16,692 bases of DNA. Source: UBA4459 sp036351335 (GTDB lineage: Bacteria; Bacteroidota; Bacteroidia; Bacteroidales; F082). Shown piece by piece: positions 1 through 7,055 of this stretch. Each line of letters begins with the position of its first letter. Within the stretch, counting starts at the first letter, position 1. A program made the translations under genes and the position numbers. The notes below the pieces were generated by a model that saw only the letters and a list, made by a program, of their open reading frames with translations, had not been told where the DNA came from and did no database searches. The stretch is from positions 1 through 16,692 of the forward strand of contig JAZBOW010000257.1 of assembly GCA_036351335.1 (NCBI GenBank), in the 5' to 3' direction.

Positions 1-119
1 TCCTCATCTTCCATCCCGATTTTGATATAAAAAATATGCGGATCATATCCCTGCTCCTTTAAAAGCGGAATGGTTACCGAGCTATCAACACCTCCTGAAA
101 CCAACGCGGCTATCTTCAT
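1..119 (-). CDS. mnmA: tRNA-specific 2-thiouridylase MnmA, N-terminal fragment
   Basis: This is the first 39 codons of a minus-strand gene that runs off the left edge. The protein begins MKIAALVSGGVDSSV, the SGGVDS PP-loop that binds ATP in the MnmA/ThiI/GMP synthetase superfamily, and the following stretch (YDPHIFYIKIGMEDE) matches what I know of Bacteroidota MnmA. MnmA adenylates U34 of the wobble base in tRNA-Glu, -Gln and -Lys and transfers sulfur from a persulfide relay to make 2-thiouridine in the cytoplasm. The gene diverges from kbl across about 146 bp. A near-match promoter box (GATCTTTG, minus strand, 142-135) lies just upstream of the start. Only the N terminus is visible, so another PP-loop thiolase cannot be fully excluded. 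Confidence 0.85.
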   Translation of the reverse strand, partial: MKIAALVSGGVDSSVTIPLLKEQGYDPHIFYIKIGMEDE

Positions 120-265
120 TGCGTAAATTTTTGGCAAAGATCGCTAAAAGATTCATTTTCTTATAAAAAGAGTGTTTCTAAATATGTATCAAGTGTGATT
201 CACACAGCAAGATTTTTTACTTTTGGTGACAAATAAAACATTCAAATACTTTTAAATACATCATC
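120..265. other. mnmA-kbl divergent intergenic region
   Basis: This 146-bp AT-rich spacer separates two divergent genes. It holds a good kbl promoter box (218-225) and a weak one for mnmA (135-142, minus strand). I see no small gene, RNA or strong hairpin in it. Confidence 0.6.
194..225 (+). promoter_or_regulatory. Bacteroidota-type promoter for kbl-acpS
   Basis: TACTTTTG at 218-225 matches the Bacteroidota -7 consensus TAnnTTTG. TGTG at 194-197 lies 20 bp upstream of it, a one-mismatch -33 element (TTTG). Transcription would start near 232, giving a leader of about 30-35 nt before the kbl ATG at 266. This rests on the consensus only. Confidence 0.5.
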
Positions 266-1456
266 ATGTACGGAAAATTCAAAGACCACCTGAGCAAAGA
301 AATCAAAGATATTAAAGAAGCAGGGCTGTATAAAAACGAACGCATCATAGTAAGCCCACAAAAAGCTGAAATAAAGCTGGATAGCGGACAGGAAGTATTG
401 AACTTTTGCGCCAACAATTACCTGGGATTATCCAACCATCCCGAATTGATCAAGGCTGCCAACGAAGCACTAGATTCACATGGTTACGGCATGTCATCCG
501 TACGTTTTATTTGTGGTACAACTGACCTTCACAAGAAACTGGAAAAAAAGATCGCTGAATTTTTCAAAATGGAAGATACCATCCTTTACGCAGCAGCTTT
601 TGATGCCAATGGAGGTGTATTTGAACCACTTTTAACAGCCGAGGATGCCATCATTTCTGACAGCCTGAATCATGCTTCAATTATTGATGGTGTAAGATTG
701 TGTAAGGCACAACGCTATCGTTACCCAAATGCCGATATGGAAGCACTGGAAAAAGTACTTATTGAGTCGCAAGCACAGCGTTTCAGGATCATTGTTACCG
801 ATGGCGTATTTTCGATGGATGGCAATGTGGCACCTGTGGATAAAATGGTGGAACTGGCCGAGAAATACAACGCCATGGTGATGGTGGATGAATGCCACTC
901 GGCAGGCGTTGTTGGTAAAACCGGAAGAGGCGTGAGTGAACATTTCAACATCATGGGCAAACTGGATGTCATCACTGGTACCCTGGGTAAAGCGTTTGGC
1001 GGCGCCGTGGGTGGATTTACTACGGGTCATAAAGAAATCATTGAAATGTTACGACAGCGTTCACGCCCGTATTTGTTTTCAAATTCCTTACCCCCGGCAG
1101 TAGTGAATGCAGGCATCCGTATGTTTGATATGATGAACGAAACCAATGAGTTGCAGGATAAGTTGCACGAGAATACGGATTATTTCATGAAGAAAATGAC
1201 CGCTGCAGGTTTCGATATCAAACCGACACAGTCTGCTATTTGCGCAGTCATGTTATACGATGCCAAATTATCGCAGGATATGGCAGCTAAACTACTTGAA
1301 GAAGGTATTTACGTTATCGGTTTTTACTTCCCTGTAGTTCCAAAAGGTGAAGCCCGCATCAGGGTGCAACTTTCGGCAGGTCACGAAAAGGAACACCTGG
1401 ATAAAGCGATTACCGCATTTACCAAAGTGGGCAAGGAATTAAATGTTATCAAATAA
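266..1456 (+). CDS. kbl: Glycine C-acetyltransferase (2-amino-3-ketobutyrate CoA ligase)
   Basis: This PLP enzyme of the alpha-oxoamine synthase family cleaves 2-amino-3-ketobutyrate with CoA to glycine and acetyl-CoA, the second step of threonine breakdown in the cytoplasm. At 396 aa it is almost exactly the length of E. coli Kbl. Visible motifs are NFCANNYLGL (residues 46-55), the PLP-stacking His136 in SLNHASIIDG, Asp208 in VDECHSAG, and the Schiff-base Lys242 in TGTLGKAFGG. The LYAAAFDANGG segment and RQRSRPYLFSNSLPP separate Kbl from its relatives serine palmitoyltransferase (common in this phylum for sphingolipids) and BioF. The gene probably forms a two-gene operon with acpS, 9 bp downstream. 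The usual upstream partner, threonine dehydrogenase, is not in this window. Confidence 0.95.
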   Translation: MYGKFKDHLSKEIKDIKEAGLYKNERIIVSPQKAEIKLDSGQEVLNFCANNYLGLSNHPELIKAANEALDSHGYGMSSVRFICGTTDLHKKLEKKIAEFFKMEDTILYAAAFDANGGVFEPLLTAEDAIISDSLNHASIIDGVRLCKAQRYRYPNADMEALEKVLIESQAQRFRIIVTDGVFSMDGNVAPVDKMVELAEKYNAMVMVDECHSAGVVGKTGRGVSEHFNIMGKLDVITGTLGKAFGGAVGGFTTGHKEIIEMLRQRSRPYLFSNSLPPAVVNAGIRMFDMMNETNELQDKLHENTDYFMKKMTAAGFDIKPTQSAICAVMLYDAKLSQDMAAKLLEEGIYVIGFYFPVVPKGEARIRVQLSAGHEKEHLDKAITAFTKVGKELNVIK

Positions 1457-1465
1457 CCAACAAAT

Positions 1466-1843
1466 ATGATTTTTGGCATTGGCACAGATATAATTGAAGT
1501 AAAACGCATAAAAAAGCGTTTGGAGGATAATGATGCCCTGCGCCAAAAATTATATACCGAAGCAGAGCAAGTCTATTGTGAAAGCGGTAAGGTAGTGAAA
1601 TACCAAAGTTATGCCGCACGTTTTGCCGCCAAGGAAGCTTTTTTCAAGGCTCTTGGCACCGGATACCGCTACGGGATGGCTTTCCATGAGATTGAAGTGC
1701 TCAATGATGAATTGGGAAAACCCTACATCAAACCACATGGCAAGGTAAAAGAATACCTTGAAAGCAATAAAGTTGGCCACATCCACCTGACCATCTCCCA
1801 TGTAAAGAAGATGGCCAACGCGTTTGTGGTACTTGAGAAATGA
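1466..1843 (+). CDS. acpS: Holo-[acyl-carrier-protein] synthase
   Basis: AcpS transfers 4'-phosphopantetheine from CoA to a conserved serine of acyl carrier protein, activating it for fatty acid synthesis. The 125-aa length is typical for the trimeric AcpS class. The two Mg-binding signatures are present: Asp8 in GIGTDIIEVKRI, and Glu57 in RFAAKEAFFKALGTG. The C terminus LTISHVKKMANAFVVLEK is the standard family ending. It starts 9 bp after the kbl stop, with no promoter between, so it is probably co-transcribed with kbl. Both genes deal with CoA chemistry, but a functional link is not established by this. The stop lies 10 bp from the end of the convergent lipoprotein gene, with no visible terminator. 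Confidence 0.95.
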   Translation: MIFGIGTDIIEVKRIKKRLEDNDALRQKLYTEAEQVYCESGKVVKYQSYAARFAAKEAFFKALGTGYRYGMAFHEIEVLNDELGKPYIKPHGKVKEYLESNKVGHIHLTISHVKKMANAFVVLEK

Positions 1844-1853
1844 TTTAGAAGTT

Positions 1854-2504
1854 TTATGGTGTAATTTGCATTGGCTGGACATGATAACCAGTCAACAACC
1901 TTTTTCTGCCACTTAAACTTGAAGCAAAAACAGCCGACTCTTCAATCAAACCAATATCTTTGGAATACATACGATTGGTATTGTGTTCAATTTCATAATT
2001 ATCAGCTAATCTGAAGAATGATAATCTAAAATCCAAGCACTCAAAGTCGCCAATAGAAGTATTCACATTGATCACATCATCGTATAATTTGTAATACCAA
2101 TAAAAGATAGTATCATTCTGATTAATTACATATCTGACATTATACTTGTCATTGCTTTGATTTATGGTAAATATTATTTCACCATTTGAATTAACAATAA
2201 ATTCTCCAGAATCTCTGTAATAAACTGGCTCATTATAATATAATCTCATTCCCTCAATTTTATAATACAATTCCCCGTCAATTAAAGTATCCTTTGAAAC
2301 TACATTCGTATCGATAGATACGTGTTCACAGTTTATCAATCCTGAGTCACATTGGAATGTTTCATAAATCCAATAATTTCCAACAGTCAGCGGAAAATAA
2401 TCTAAAACAGATTCTCGTGGTACTGGATTGGGATCGGGTTCATCCTTTTTACAGGCCTGGAAAACAATAAAGGATAAAATGACAATAAGCATTACGTGTT
2501 TCAT
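1854..2504 (-). CDS. Predicted surface lipoprotein, function unknown
   Basis: The 216-aa product begins with a lipoprotein signal peptide (MKHVMLIVILSFIVFQAC) and would be lipidated at Cys18. The residues after the cysteine, KKDEPDPNP, fit the basic-acidic (K-D/E-D/E) lipoprotein export signal described for Bacteroidota, so display on the outer face of the outer membrane is a reasonable inference. The mature part opens with YFPLTVGNYWIYE, a motif I recall from many Bacteroidota lipoproteins of unknown role, and is rich in alternating Tyr/hydrophobic beta-strand patterns. Near the end, YSKDIGLIEE resembles a repeated element of the same group. No catalytic motif is visible. It stands alone on the minus strand; a weak promoter-like TACGTTTA lies about 25 bp upstream of the start. 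Confidence 0.75.
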   Translation of the reverse strand: MKHVMLIVILSFIVFQACKKDEPDPNPVPRESVLDYFPLTVGNYWIYETFQCDSGLINCEHVSIDTNVVSKDTLIDGELYYKIEGMRLYYNEPVYYRDSGEFIVNSNGEIIFTINQSNDKYNVRYVINQNDTIFYWYYKLYDDVINVNTSIGDFECLDFRLSFFRLADNYEIEHNTNRMYSKDIGLIEESAVFASSLSGRKRLLTGYHVQPMQITP

Positions 2505-2611
2505 GATGAAAGTTTTTAGTTAATAAATCTAAACGTAGATATGCTTTATTGGCAGATGATTTTTAAAATAACGTCAGTAAATTGCTGAATATTGTAGAGA
2601 AAGATAATGAA

Positions 2612-3622
2612 TCAAGCATGATCTATTAAAAATTGCATCGCAGTGTTGTCGACACTTTCCTTTACAGTTTTAAAGTGCATGCCTGTAGTATGGAGCAACT
2701 TGCTGTTTGAATATATATAATATCGATTGGAAGACCTGATGGCTGATTTTGTGATGGTTTGTGGGCGGCCATTCAGAAGACTCAGCATTTTCGAGAACCT
2801 CCACCCTGTTTCACCCAGAAATTTTCCCGCTTTATATGTTGGAGCAGTCACATGCAATGCATCGGCCATCCATTCAAAAAGCAGTCGATAAGGTATGTTT
2901 TCAGAATTCACAACAAAGCGATCGCCTGAAACATCGCTGTTCATAAGTTTTTTCATTGCAGTTACAACATCCTGCACATCTACAAAGCCGTTAGTCCCCT
3001 GTGGATAGAATTTCAATCCTTTAAACACGGTTGTAAAGATTTTCGGACTGCCATGGTGCCAGTTTCCGGGTCCTAATATGACGCTTGGATTTACAATCAC
3101 GGCATTCAAACCCTCAGCCATACCCCGCCATACTTCCCTTTCGGCCTCATACTTGCTTTTTGAATACAGCGATTTGTTTTTGGATGGGTCCCAGGGTGTT
3201 TCCTCATCAATCACCTCATGATCTGCCTCGTAACCCAAAGCACCTATTGAGCTGACATTGCACAGCTTTCCAACATTCTTTTCCAACGCCGCATTCACTA
3301 CATTGGCAGTTCCCTCCACATTGGTATGCAGCAAGTCCAGGCCATCTCCCGAATCAAGCGAAACCATTGCTGCTGTATGATACAATTGATCCACACCTTC
3401 AAATGCTTCAAGAAGTGAAAAAACATCCAATAGATCACCTTCAATCCATGTTATTTTTTTTAATAAATCGGAAGGGTACTGTGTATAATATGAAAAGATT
3501 TTTTCTGTTAATGCTGTTGATGATTCCGGTCGCTTTAAAGCTTTTACCTCAGCACCTTCTGATACCAAACGATACAAAAGATGCGCTCCTAAAAATCCTG
3601 TTCCACCTGTTACCAAAATCAT
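2612..3622 (-). CDS. NAD(P)-dependent epimerase/reductase, extended SDR family
   Basis: This 336-aa protein has the extended short-chain dehydrogenase fold. The N-terminal Rossmann motif is VTGGTGFLG (residues 4-12), the active-site Ser lies in NVSSIGALG (about 122-130), and the catalytic pair is Tyr153 and Lys157 in YSKSK. NPSVILGPG, near residue 178, is the usual strand after the active site. The overall layout resembles dihydroflavonol 4-reductase-like proteins; the substrate is unknown. I place the start at the ATG at 3622 (MILVTGG), because the glycine motif belongs at the extreme N terminus. A longer frame to 3670 would cross the divergent radical SAM start. It diverges from that gene across 29 bp. 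It is not the SDR-type threonine dehydrogenase partner of kbl as far as I can judge. Confidence 0.85.
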   Translation of the reverse strand: MILVTGGTGFLGAHLLYRLVSEGAEVKALKRPESSTALTEKIFSYYTQYPSDLLKKITWIEGDLLDVFSLLEAFEGVDQLYHTAAMVSLDSGDGLDLLHTNVEGTANVVNAALEKNVGKLCNVSSIGALGYEADHEVIDEETPWDPSKNKSLYSKSKYEAEREVWRGMAEGLNAVIVNPSVILGPGNWHHGSPKIFTTVFKGLKFYPQGTNGFVDVQDVVTAMKKLMNSDVSGDRFVVNSENIPYRLLFEWMADALHVTAPTYKAGKFLGETGWRFSKMLSLLNGRPQTITKSAIRSSNRYYIYSNSKLLHTTGMHFKTVKESVDNTAMQFLIDHA

Positions 3623-3627
3623 GCGAC

Positions 3628-3645
3628 GAAAATAACGTAATTTTG
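3628..3645. promoter_or_regulatory. Compact bidirectional promoter between SDR and radical SAM genes
   Basis: The 29 bp between the two start codons hold a near-palindrome at 3629-3644 (AAAATAACGTAATTTT, one mismatched pair). On the plus strand TAATTTTG (3638-3645) is a perfect TAnnTTTG box ending 6 nt before the radical SAM ATG at 3652. On the minus strand the mirrored TTATTTTC, or TATTTTCG one base over, ends about 5 nt before the SDR ATG. Both transcripts would start at or next to the initiation codon. No good -33 element is visible for either. Confidence 0.5.
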
Positions 3646-3651
3646 CGGACC

Positions 3652-4539
3652 ATGACACCCTATTTTTCATATGATGAGCCTTTGTTCAGGCCACCCAGCG
3701 AAGCCAATTCACTCATATACCAGGTGACCCTGGGCTGCTCGTGGAACCAATGCGCCTTTTGTGAAATGTACACGTCTAAAAAGTTCAGCATTAAAAAAGA
3801 AGTGGATATTTTTAAGGAAATTGAAGCTTTTAGTGCATACAGCAGCTCGATAAGGAAAATATTTCTGGCCGATGGCAATGCGTTTGTGTTATCATTTGAA
3901 AAGCTTTCACGTATTCTGGATCAACTGAATGAAAGTTTTCCGAAATTAACCAGGATTTCAGCCTATGCCTTACCCAAAGACATCCTTTCAAAAACCGATA
4001 CAGAATTGCAGACGCTCGCTGAAAAAGGCCTGAAATTATTGTATGTCGGCATTGAAACCGGCGATGATGAATTGCTGGAACGCATCCATAAAGGCGAAAC
4101 TTTTAAAAGCACATCGAAGGCCTTGATAAAAGCCCGGCAGGCAGGTATGAAACTGTCGGTAATGATTTTAAACGGATTGGGAGGTGAAAAATATACAGAA
4201 CAACATGCGATACATTCAGCTAAGGTAGTTAATGCCATTCAACCTGAATATTTGTCAACACTTGTATTGAGTTTTCCATATGGTGTAGATCATTTTAAAA
4301 ATAGGTTTGACGGGGATTTCGAGGAACTCAGCAAAGCAGAATTGATCCTGGAAATGGGCCATTTCATCAACCATTTACACCTTGAAAACACCATTTTTCG
4401 CAGCGATCACGCTTCCAATTACCTGGTTTTAAAAGGCATTCTGAATCGTGATAAGGAAGAATTACTGAATCGAATTAGTCACGTATTGCAAGACCCTGCG
4501 CATGCCAATCTGCGCCCTGAATGGCTGAGGGGTTTGTAA
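3652..4539 (+). CDS. Radical SAM protein, CX4CX2C type
   Basis: This 295-aa protein carries a radical SAM cluster motif close to its N terminus: Cys29, Cys34 and Cys37 in LGCSWNQCAFCEMY. These cysteines would hold the [4Fe-4S] cluster that cleaves S-adenosylmethionine. Spacing is CX4CX2C, not the common CX3CX2C. Further along are FLADGNAF (the GGE-like SAM-binding strand), the TIM-barrel motif YVGIETGDDELLERIHKGET, and ARQAGMKLSVMILNGLGG. These resemble the HemN/Elp3/MiaB-type barrel, but the substrate is unknown. I chose the ATG at 3652 because the protein then begins MTPYFSYDEPLFRPPSEA, which looks like a real family N terminus, and because a promoter box sits just upstream. A longer frame reaching back to 3367 is antisense to the SDR gene. 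tyrS follows on the same strand but has its own promoter. Confidence 0.85.
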   Translation: MTPYFSYDEPLFRPPSEANSLIYQVTLGCSWNQCAFCEMYTSKKFSIKKEVDIFKEIEAFSAYSSSIRKIFLADGNAFVLSFEKLSRILDQLNESFPKLTRISAYALPKDILSKTDTELQTLAEKGLKLLYVGIETGDDELLERIHKGETFKSTSKALIKARQAGMKLSVMILNGLGGEKYTEQHAIHSAKVVNAIQPEYLSTLVLSFPYGVDHFKNRFDGDFEELSKAELILEMGHFINHLHLENTIFRSDHASNYLVLKGILNRDKEELLNRISHVLQDPAHANLRPEWLRGL

Positions 4540-4561
4540 TTGAAATATCTACTTATTGTTC

Positions 4562-4593
4562 CCTGTCCACAAATCAGCAAATACTTATCTTTG
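4562..4593 (+). promoter_or_regulatory. Promoter for tyrS
   Basis: TATCTTTG at 4586-4593 matches TAnnTTTG exactly. CCTG at 4562-4565, 20 bp upstream, is a poor -33 element. Transcription would start near 4600, leaving about 12 nt before the proposed GTG start at 4612. A transcript starting here would exclude any tyrS start upstream of it. Confidence 0.5.
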
Positions 4594-4611
4594 CGCAAAA
4601 TTGAAAGCAAC

Positions 4612-5916
4612 GTGAGTGAAATAAAGAATTTTGTTGAAGAATTACGCTGGCGTGGTATGATCCACGATATGACTCCAGGCACGGAAGAACAACTGCAAAA
4701 AGAAATGACATCAGGCTATATCGGCTTCGACCCAACCGCCGATTCGCTGCATATTGGCAACCTGGTTCCGGTAATGCTGCTGGTGCATTTACAACGAAGT
4801 GGGCATAAACCTTTTGTGCTGGTGGGCGGCGCCACAGGACGTGTGGGAGATCCTTCGGGAAAAACAGAAGAAAGGCAATTACTGTCGGTAGATCAGATCA
4901 ACCACAACCTCGACAGCCAGAAAAATCAACTGATGAAATTCCTGGATTTTAATGAAGGAGATAACAAAGCGGAGGTCGTTAACAACTACGACTGGTTCAA
5001 GGATTTCAGTTTCCTCGATTTTATCAGGGATGTGGGCAAACACATCACCGTCAATTATATGATGTCGAAAGATTCCGTAAAAAAGCGGCTTGAAAGCGGC
5101 ATGTCGTTTACCGAATTCAGCTACCAGTTGGTACAGGGCTACGACTTTTACTGGCTCTACAAAAACAAGGATGTCAGGTTGCAATTGGGAGGATCCGACC
5201 AATGGGGCAATATTGTAACCGGCACCGAACTGATACGCAGGAAATATTTTGCTGAAGAACAAACCGAAGCAGATGCTTTCGCCCTCACTTGTCCGCTCAT
5301 CACCAAAGCAGACGGTAGTAAATTCGGCAAGAGTGAAGGTGGCAATGTATGGCTCGACCCGGAACGGACTTCTCCCTATAAGTTCTATCAATATTGGCTG
5401 AATGCGTCGGATGAAGATGCTGAAAAATGGATCAAATTCTTCACGCTACTTCCTGAAGATGAAATAAATAATATTATTGCTCAACACCGTGAAGCACCGC
5501 ATTTGCGTTTGCTGCAAAAAGCGCTGGCCAAAGATGTAACCATCCGCGTACATTCTAAAGAAGATTACGATATGGCCGTTGAAGCATCGGAAATATTATT
5601 TGGCAAAGGTACCACCGAAACACTGAAAAAACTTTCTGAGGATGTGTTATTATCTGTTTTTGAAGGTGTTCCCCAATCTGAAGTATCGCGCAATGAATTT
5701 GAAGCGGGTATCGGATTGCTCGATTTTCTTTCGGAAAAAATTGGTGCATTTAAATCAAATGGAGAGGCAAGGCGAATGCTGAAAGAAAATGCGGTAGCCA
5801 TTAATAAAGAAAAAATTAAGGACGACTATCAAATTGGTGTGCAGGATCTTTTGAACGACAAATACATCCTCGTACAAAAAGGAAAGAAAAACTATTTCCT
5901 TGTTAAAATTGTATAG
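4612..5916 (+). CDS. tyrS: Tyrosyl-tRNA synthetase
   Basis: TyrS activates tyrosine with ATP and charges tRNA-Tyr. It is a class Ic enzyme with a Rossmann catalytic core, an anticodon-binding helical domain and a C-terminal S4 domain. The HIGH motif appears as HIGN at residues 47-50 (GFDPTADSLHIGN), and the KMSKS loop as KFGKS at residues 237-241. The S4 domain covers roughly the last 70 residues, from GIGLLDFLSEKIGAF to the end. I propose the GTG at 4612, giving 434 aa and an N terminus of MSEIKNFVEELRWRGM. Family members start just before FVEELRWRGM, the promoter box at 4586-4593 excludes the longer frame, and no ATG exists in frame between them. It is followed after 3 bp by a tiny membrane protein gene. 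Confidence 0.95.
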   Translation: MSEIKNFVEELRWRGMIHDMTPGTEEQLQKEMTSGYIGFDPTADSLHIGNLVPVMLLVHLQRSGHKPFVLVGGATGRVGDPSGKTEERQLLSVDQINHNLDSQKNQLMKFLDFNEGDNKAEVVNNYDWFKDFSFLDFIRDVGKHITVNYMMSKDSVKKRLESGMSFTEFSYQLVQGYDFYWLYKNKDVRLQLGGSDQWGNIVTGTELIRRKYFAEEQTEADAFALTCPLITKADGSKFGKSEGGNVWLDPERTSPYKFYQYWLNASDEDAEKWIKFFTLLPEDEINNIIAQHREAPHLRLLQKALAKDVTIRVHSKEDYDMAVEASEILFGKGTTETLKKLSEDVLLSVFEGVPQSEVSRNEFEAGIGLLDFLSEKIGAFKSNGEARRMLKENAVAINKEKIKDDYQIGVQDLLNDKYILVQKGKKNYFLVKIV

Positions 5917-5919
5917 ATC

Positions 5920-6081
5920 ATGATCTTGTCTTTGTTCGTCATATCAGGTATATTGTCATTAATAGGTGTCTTCAATTTTTTGAAGAGGAAAGCCCTGCTG
6001 GGCTGGCTCTTTCTCCTGGCAGGATTAACCGGTATAGCCATTGCGCTTGTAGTTATCTCCATATATCCTGATAAAATTTAA
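5920..6081 (+). CDS. Small two-helix membrane protein, 53 aa
   Basis: An ATG lies 3 bp after the tyrS stop and opens a 53-codon frame ending in TAA at 6079-6081. The product, starting MILSLFVISGILSLIGVFNF, has two hydrophobic segments (about residues 2-20 and 26-47). They are joined by the basic turn LKRK and followed by the short polar tail YPDKI. The positive-inside rule puts the turn in the cytoplasm and both ends outside. Translational coupling to tyrS is likely from the spacing. I do not recognise a family and propose no function. It falls below the usual length cut-off and could be missed by gene callers. Hydrophobic structure and tight spacing support a real gene, but a chance frame remains possible. 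Confidence 0.55.
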   Translation: MILSLFVISGILSLIGVFNFLKRKALLGWLFLLAGLTGIAIALVVISIYPDKI

Positions 6082-6149
6082 TCACGTTTTCAACAATTTT
6101 CTGTGGTTAACTAAAGTTATAGCTTCTGTAAAAGATGCTGCCACTATGC

Positions 6150-6157
6150 TATTTTTA
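6150..6157 (+). promoter_or_regulatory. Candidate promoter box for the SirB1-like gene
   Basis: TATTTTTA differs from TAnnTTTG only in the last base. TCTG at 6125-6128, 21 bp upstream, is a one-mismatch -33 element. The box ends 10 nt before the ATG at 6168, so the leader would be very short. Confidence 0.35.
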
Positions 6158-6167
6158 CCATTATAAC

Positions 6168-7055
6168 ATGCAAATGACAAACAAAGCAAATAAAGAACTG
6201 GATGCACTCATCAGCCTGATTGATGAGCCAAATGAGGAAATGTACCTGGCCATCAGGAATAAGATTTCTGATTATGGCATCGAAGCCATTCCCTTGTTGG
6301 AAGAAGCCTGGCTCAGTTCAAAAAATGATGAAAACGCACATCGGCTTGAGGACCTGATCGATGAGATCCGTTTTAACGACCTATACCACGAACTGAAAAG
6401 TTGGTCACAGTTTCAAAGCAACGATCTGATCAAAGCTTTTATGCTCATCTCTAAATTCCGCTATCCTGACCTGGATGAGGACAAATATTACGCGGAACTC
6501 GACAAACTAAAACAGGATGTTTGGCTTGAAATCAATGATAACCTGACCGCACTGGAAAAGGTAAAAGTCATTAACCATGTGTTGTTCGATATTCATCATT
6601 ACCGGGGACAACCACCTTCACAAAAAAGCACACTCAATGCCTGCTTTATCAATGAGCTGATCGACACGAGAACCGGAAATGCCATTACGCTGGGCATTAT
6701 TTTTTTAGCGATTGCGCAACATCTTGACATACCCGTATTTGGCGTGGATCTGCCACGTCATTTTATTTTGGCTTATATGGATGACATGATTCCTATAAAA
6801 GAGGTGGAAGAATACTGGGAAAATGAGATCCTTTTCTATTTGAATGCCATGAACCGTGGTGCCGTATTCACGCAGAACGAAATTGAATTGTTCTTAAAAC
6901 AAATGAAAATTGAGATTAAGGAAGATTACTTCCTACCCTGCAATAACAAAACCATTATAAAAAGGCTGATCAAAGAAATGATCAATGCCTATGTACAAGA
7001 AAAAAAACCGGAAAAAGCTGAAATCCTGGAACAATTGCTAACGGCACTGGATTAA
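6168..7055 (+). CDS. SirB1-like transglutaminase-fold protein
   Basis: This 295-aa cytoplasmic protein has an acidic helical N-terminal part (about residues 8-75) that looks HEAT-like (IEAIPLLEEAWLSSK). A transglutaminase-like core of the SirB1/Transglut_core2 type follows. Its signature is the run HHYRGQPP, STLNACFINELIDTRTGNAITLG (about residues 160-183) and VFGVDLPRHFILAYMDD, matching the family pattern of LN..L..R.G.PItL..iy and GV..PgHFl. The family's biochemical role is not established; E. coli relatives lie next to prmC/prfA-type genes. The start at 6168 (MQMTNKANKELD) gives a clean N terminus just behind a promoter-like box. The ATG at 6174 is equally possible, and a longer frame from 6135 would contain that box. 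It converges with purC. Confidence 0.75.
   Translation: MQMTNKANKELDALISLIDEPNEEMYLAIRNKISDYGIEAIPLLEEAWLSSKNDENAHRLEDLIDEIRFNDLYHELKSWSQFQSNDLIKAFMLISKFRYPDLDEDKYYAELDKLKQDVWLEINDNLTALEKVKVINHVLFDIHHYRGQPPSQKSTLNACFINELIDTRTGNAITLGIIFLAIAQHLDIPVFGVDLPRHFILAYMDDMIPIKEVEEYWENEILFYLNAMNRGAVFTQNEIELFLKQMKIEIKEDYFLPCNNKTIIKRLIKEMINAYVQEKKPEKAEILEQLLTALD

Noticed and set aside
677..1030. Antisense frame inside kbl (117 aa)
   Set aside because: Histidine-rich, no recognisable motif, fully covered by a well-supported gene on the other strand.
3367..3651. Upstream extension of the radical SAM frame
   Set aside because: It runs antisense through the first part of the SDR gene, its protein has no family similarity, and a promoter box and family N terminus support the start at 3652.
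4879..5391. Antisense frame inside tyrS (170 aa)
   Set aside because: Long only because the sense codon pattern lacks stops on the opposite strand; no motif or promoter.
6104..6112. DnaA-box-like TTAACCACA (minus strand) upstream of the SirB1-like gene
   Set aside because: A single site with a mismatch at a conserved position, no cluster and no origin features nearby.
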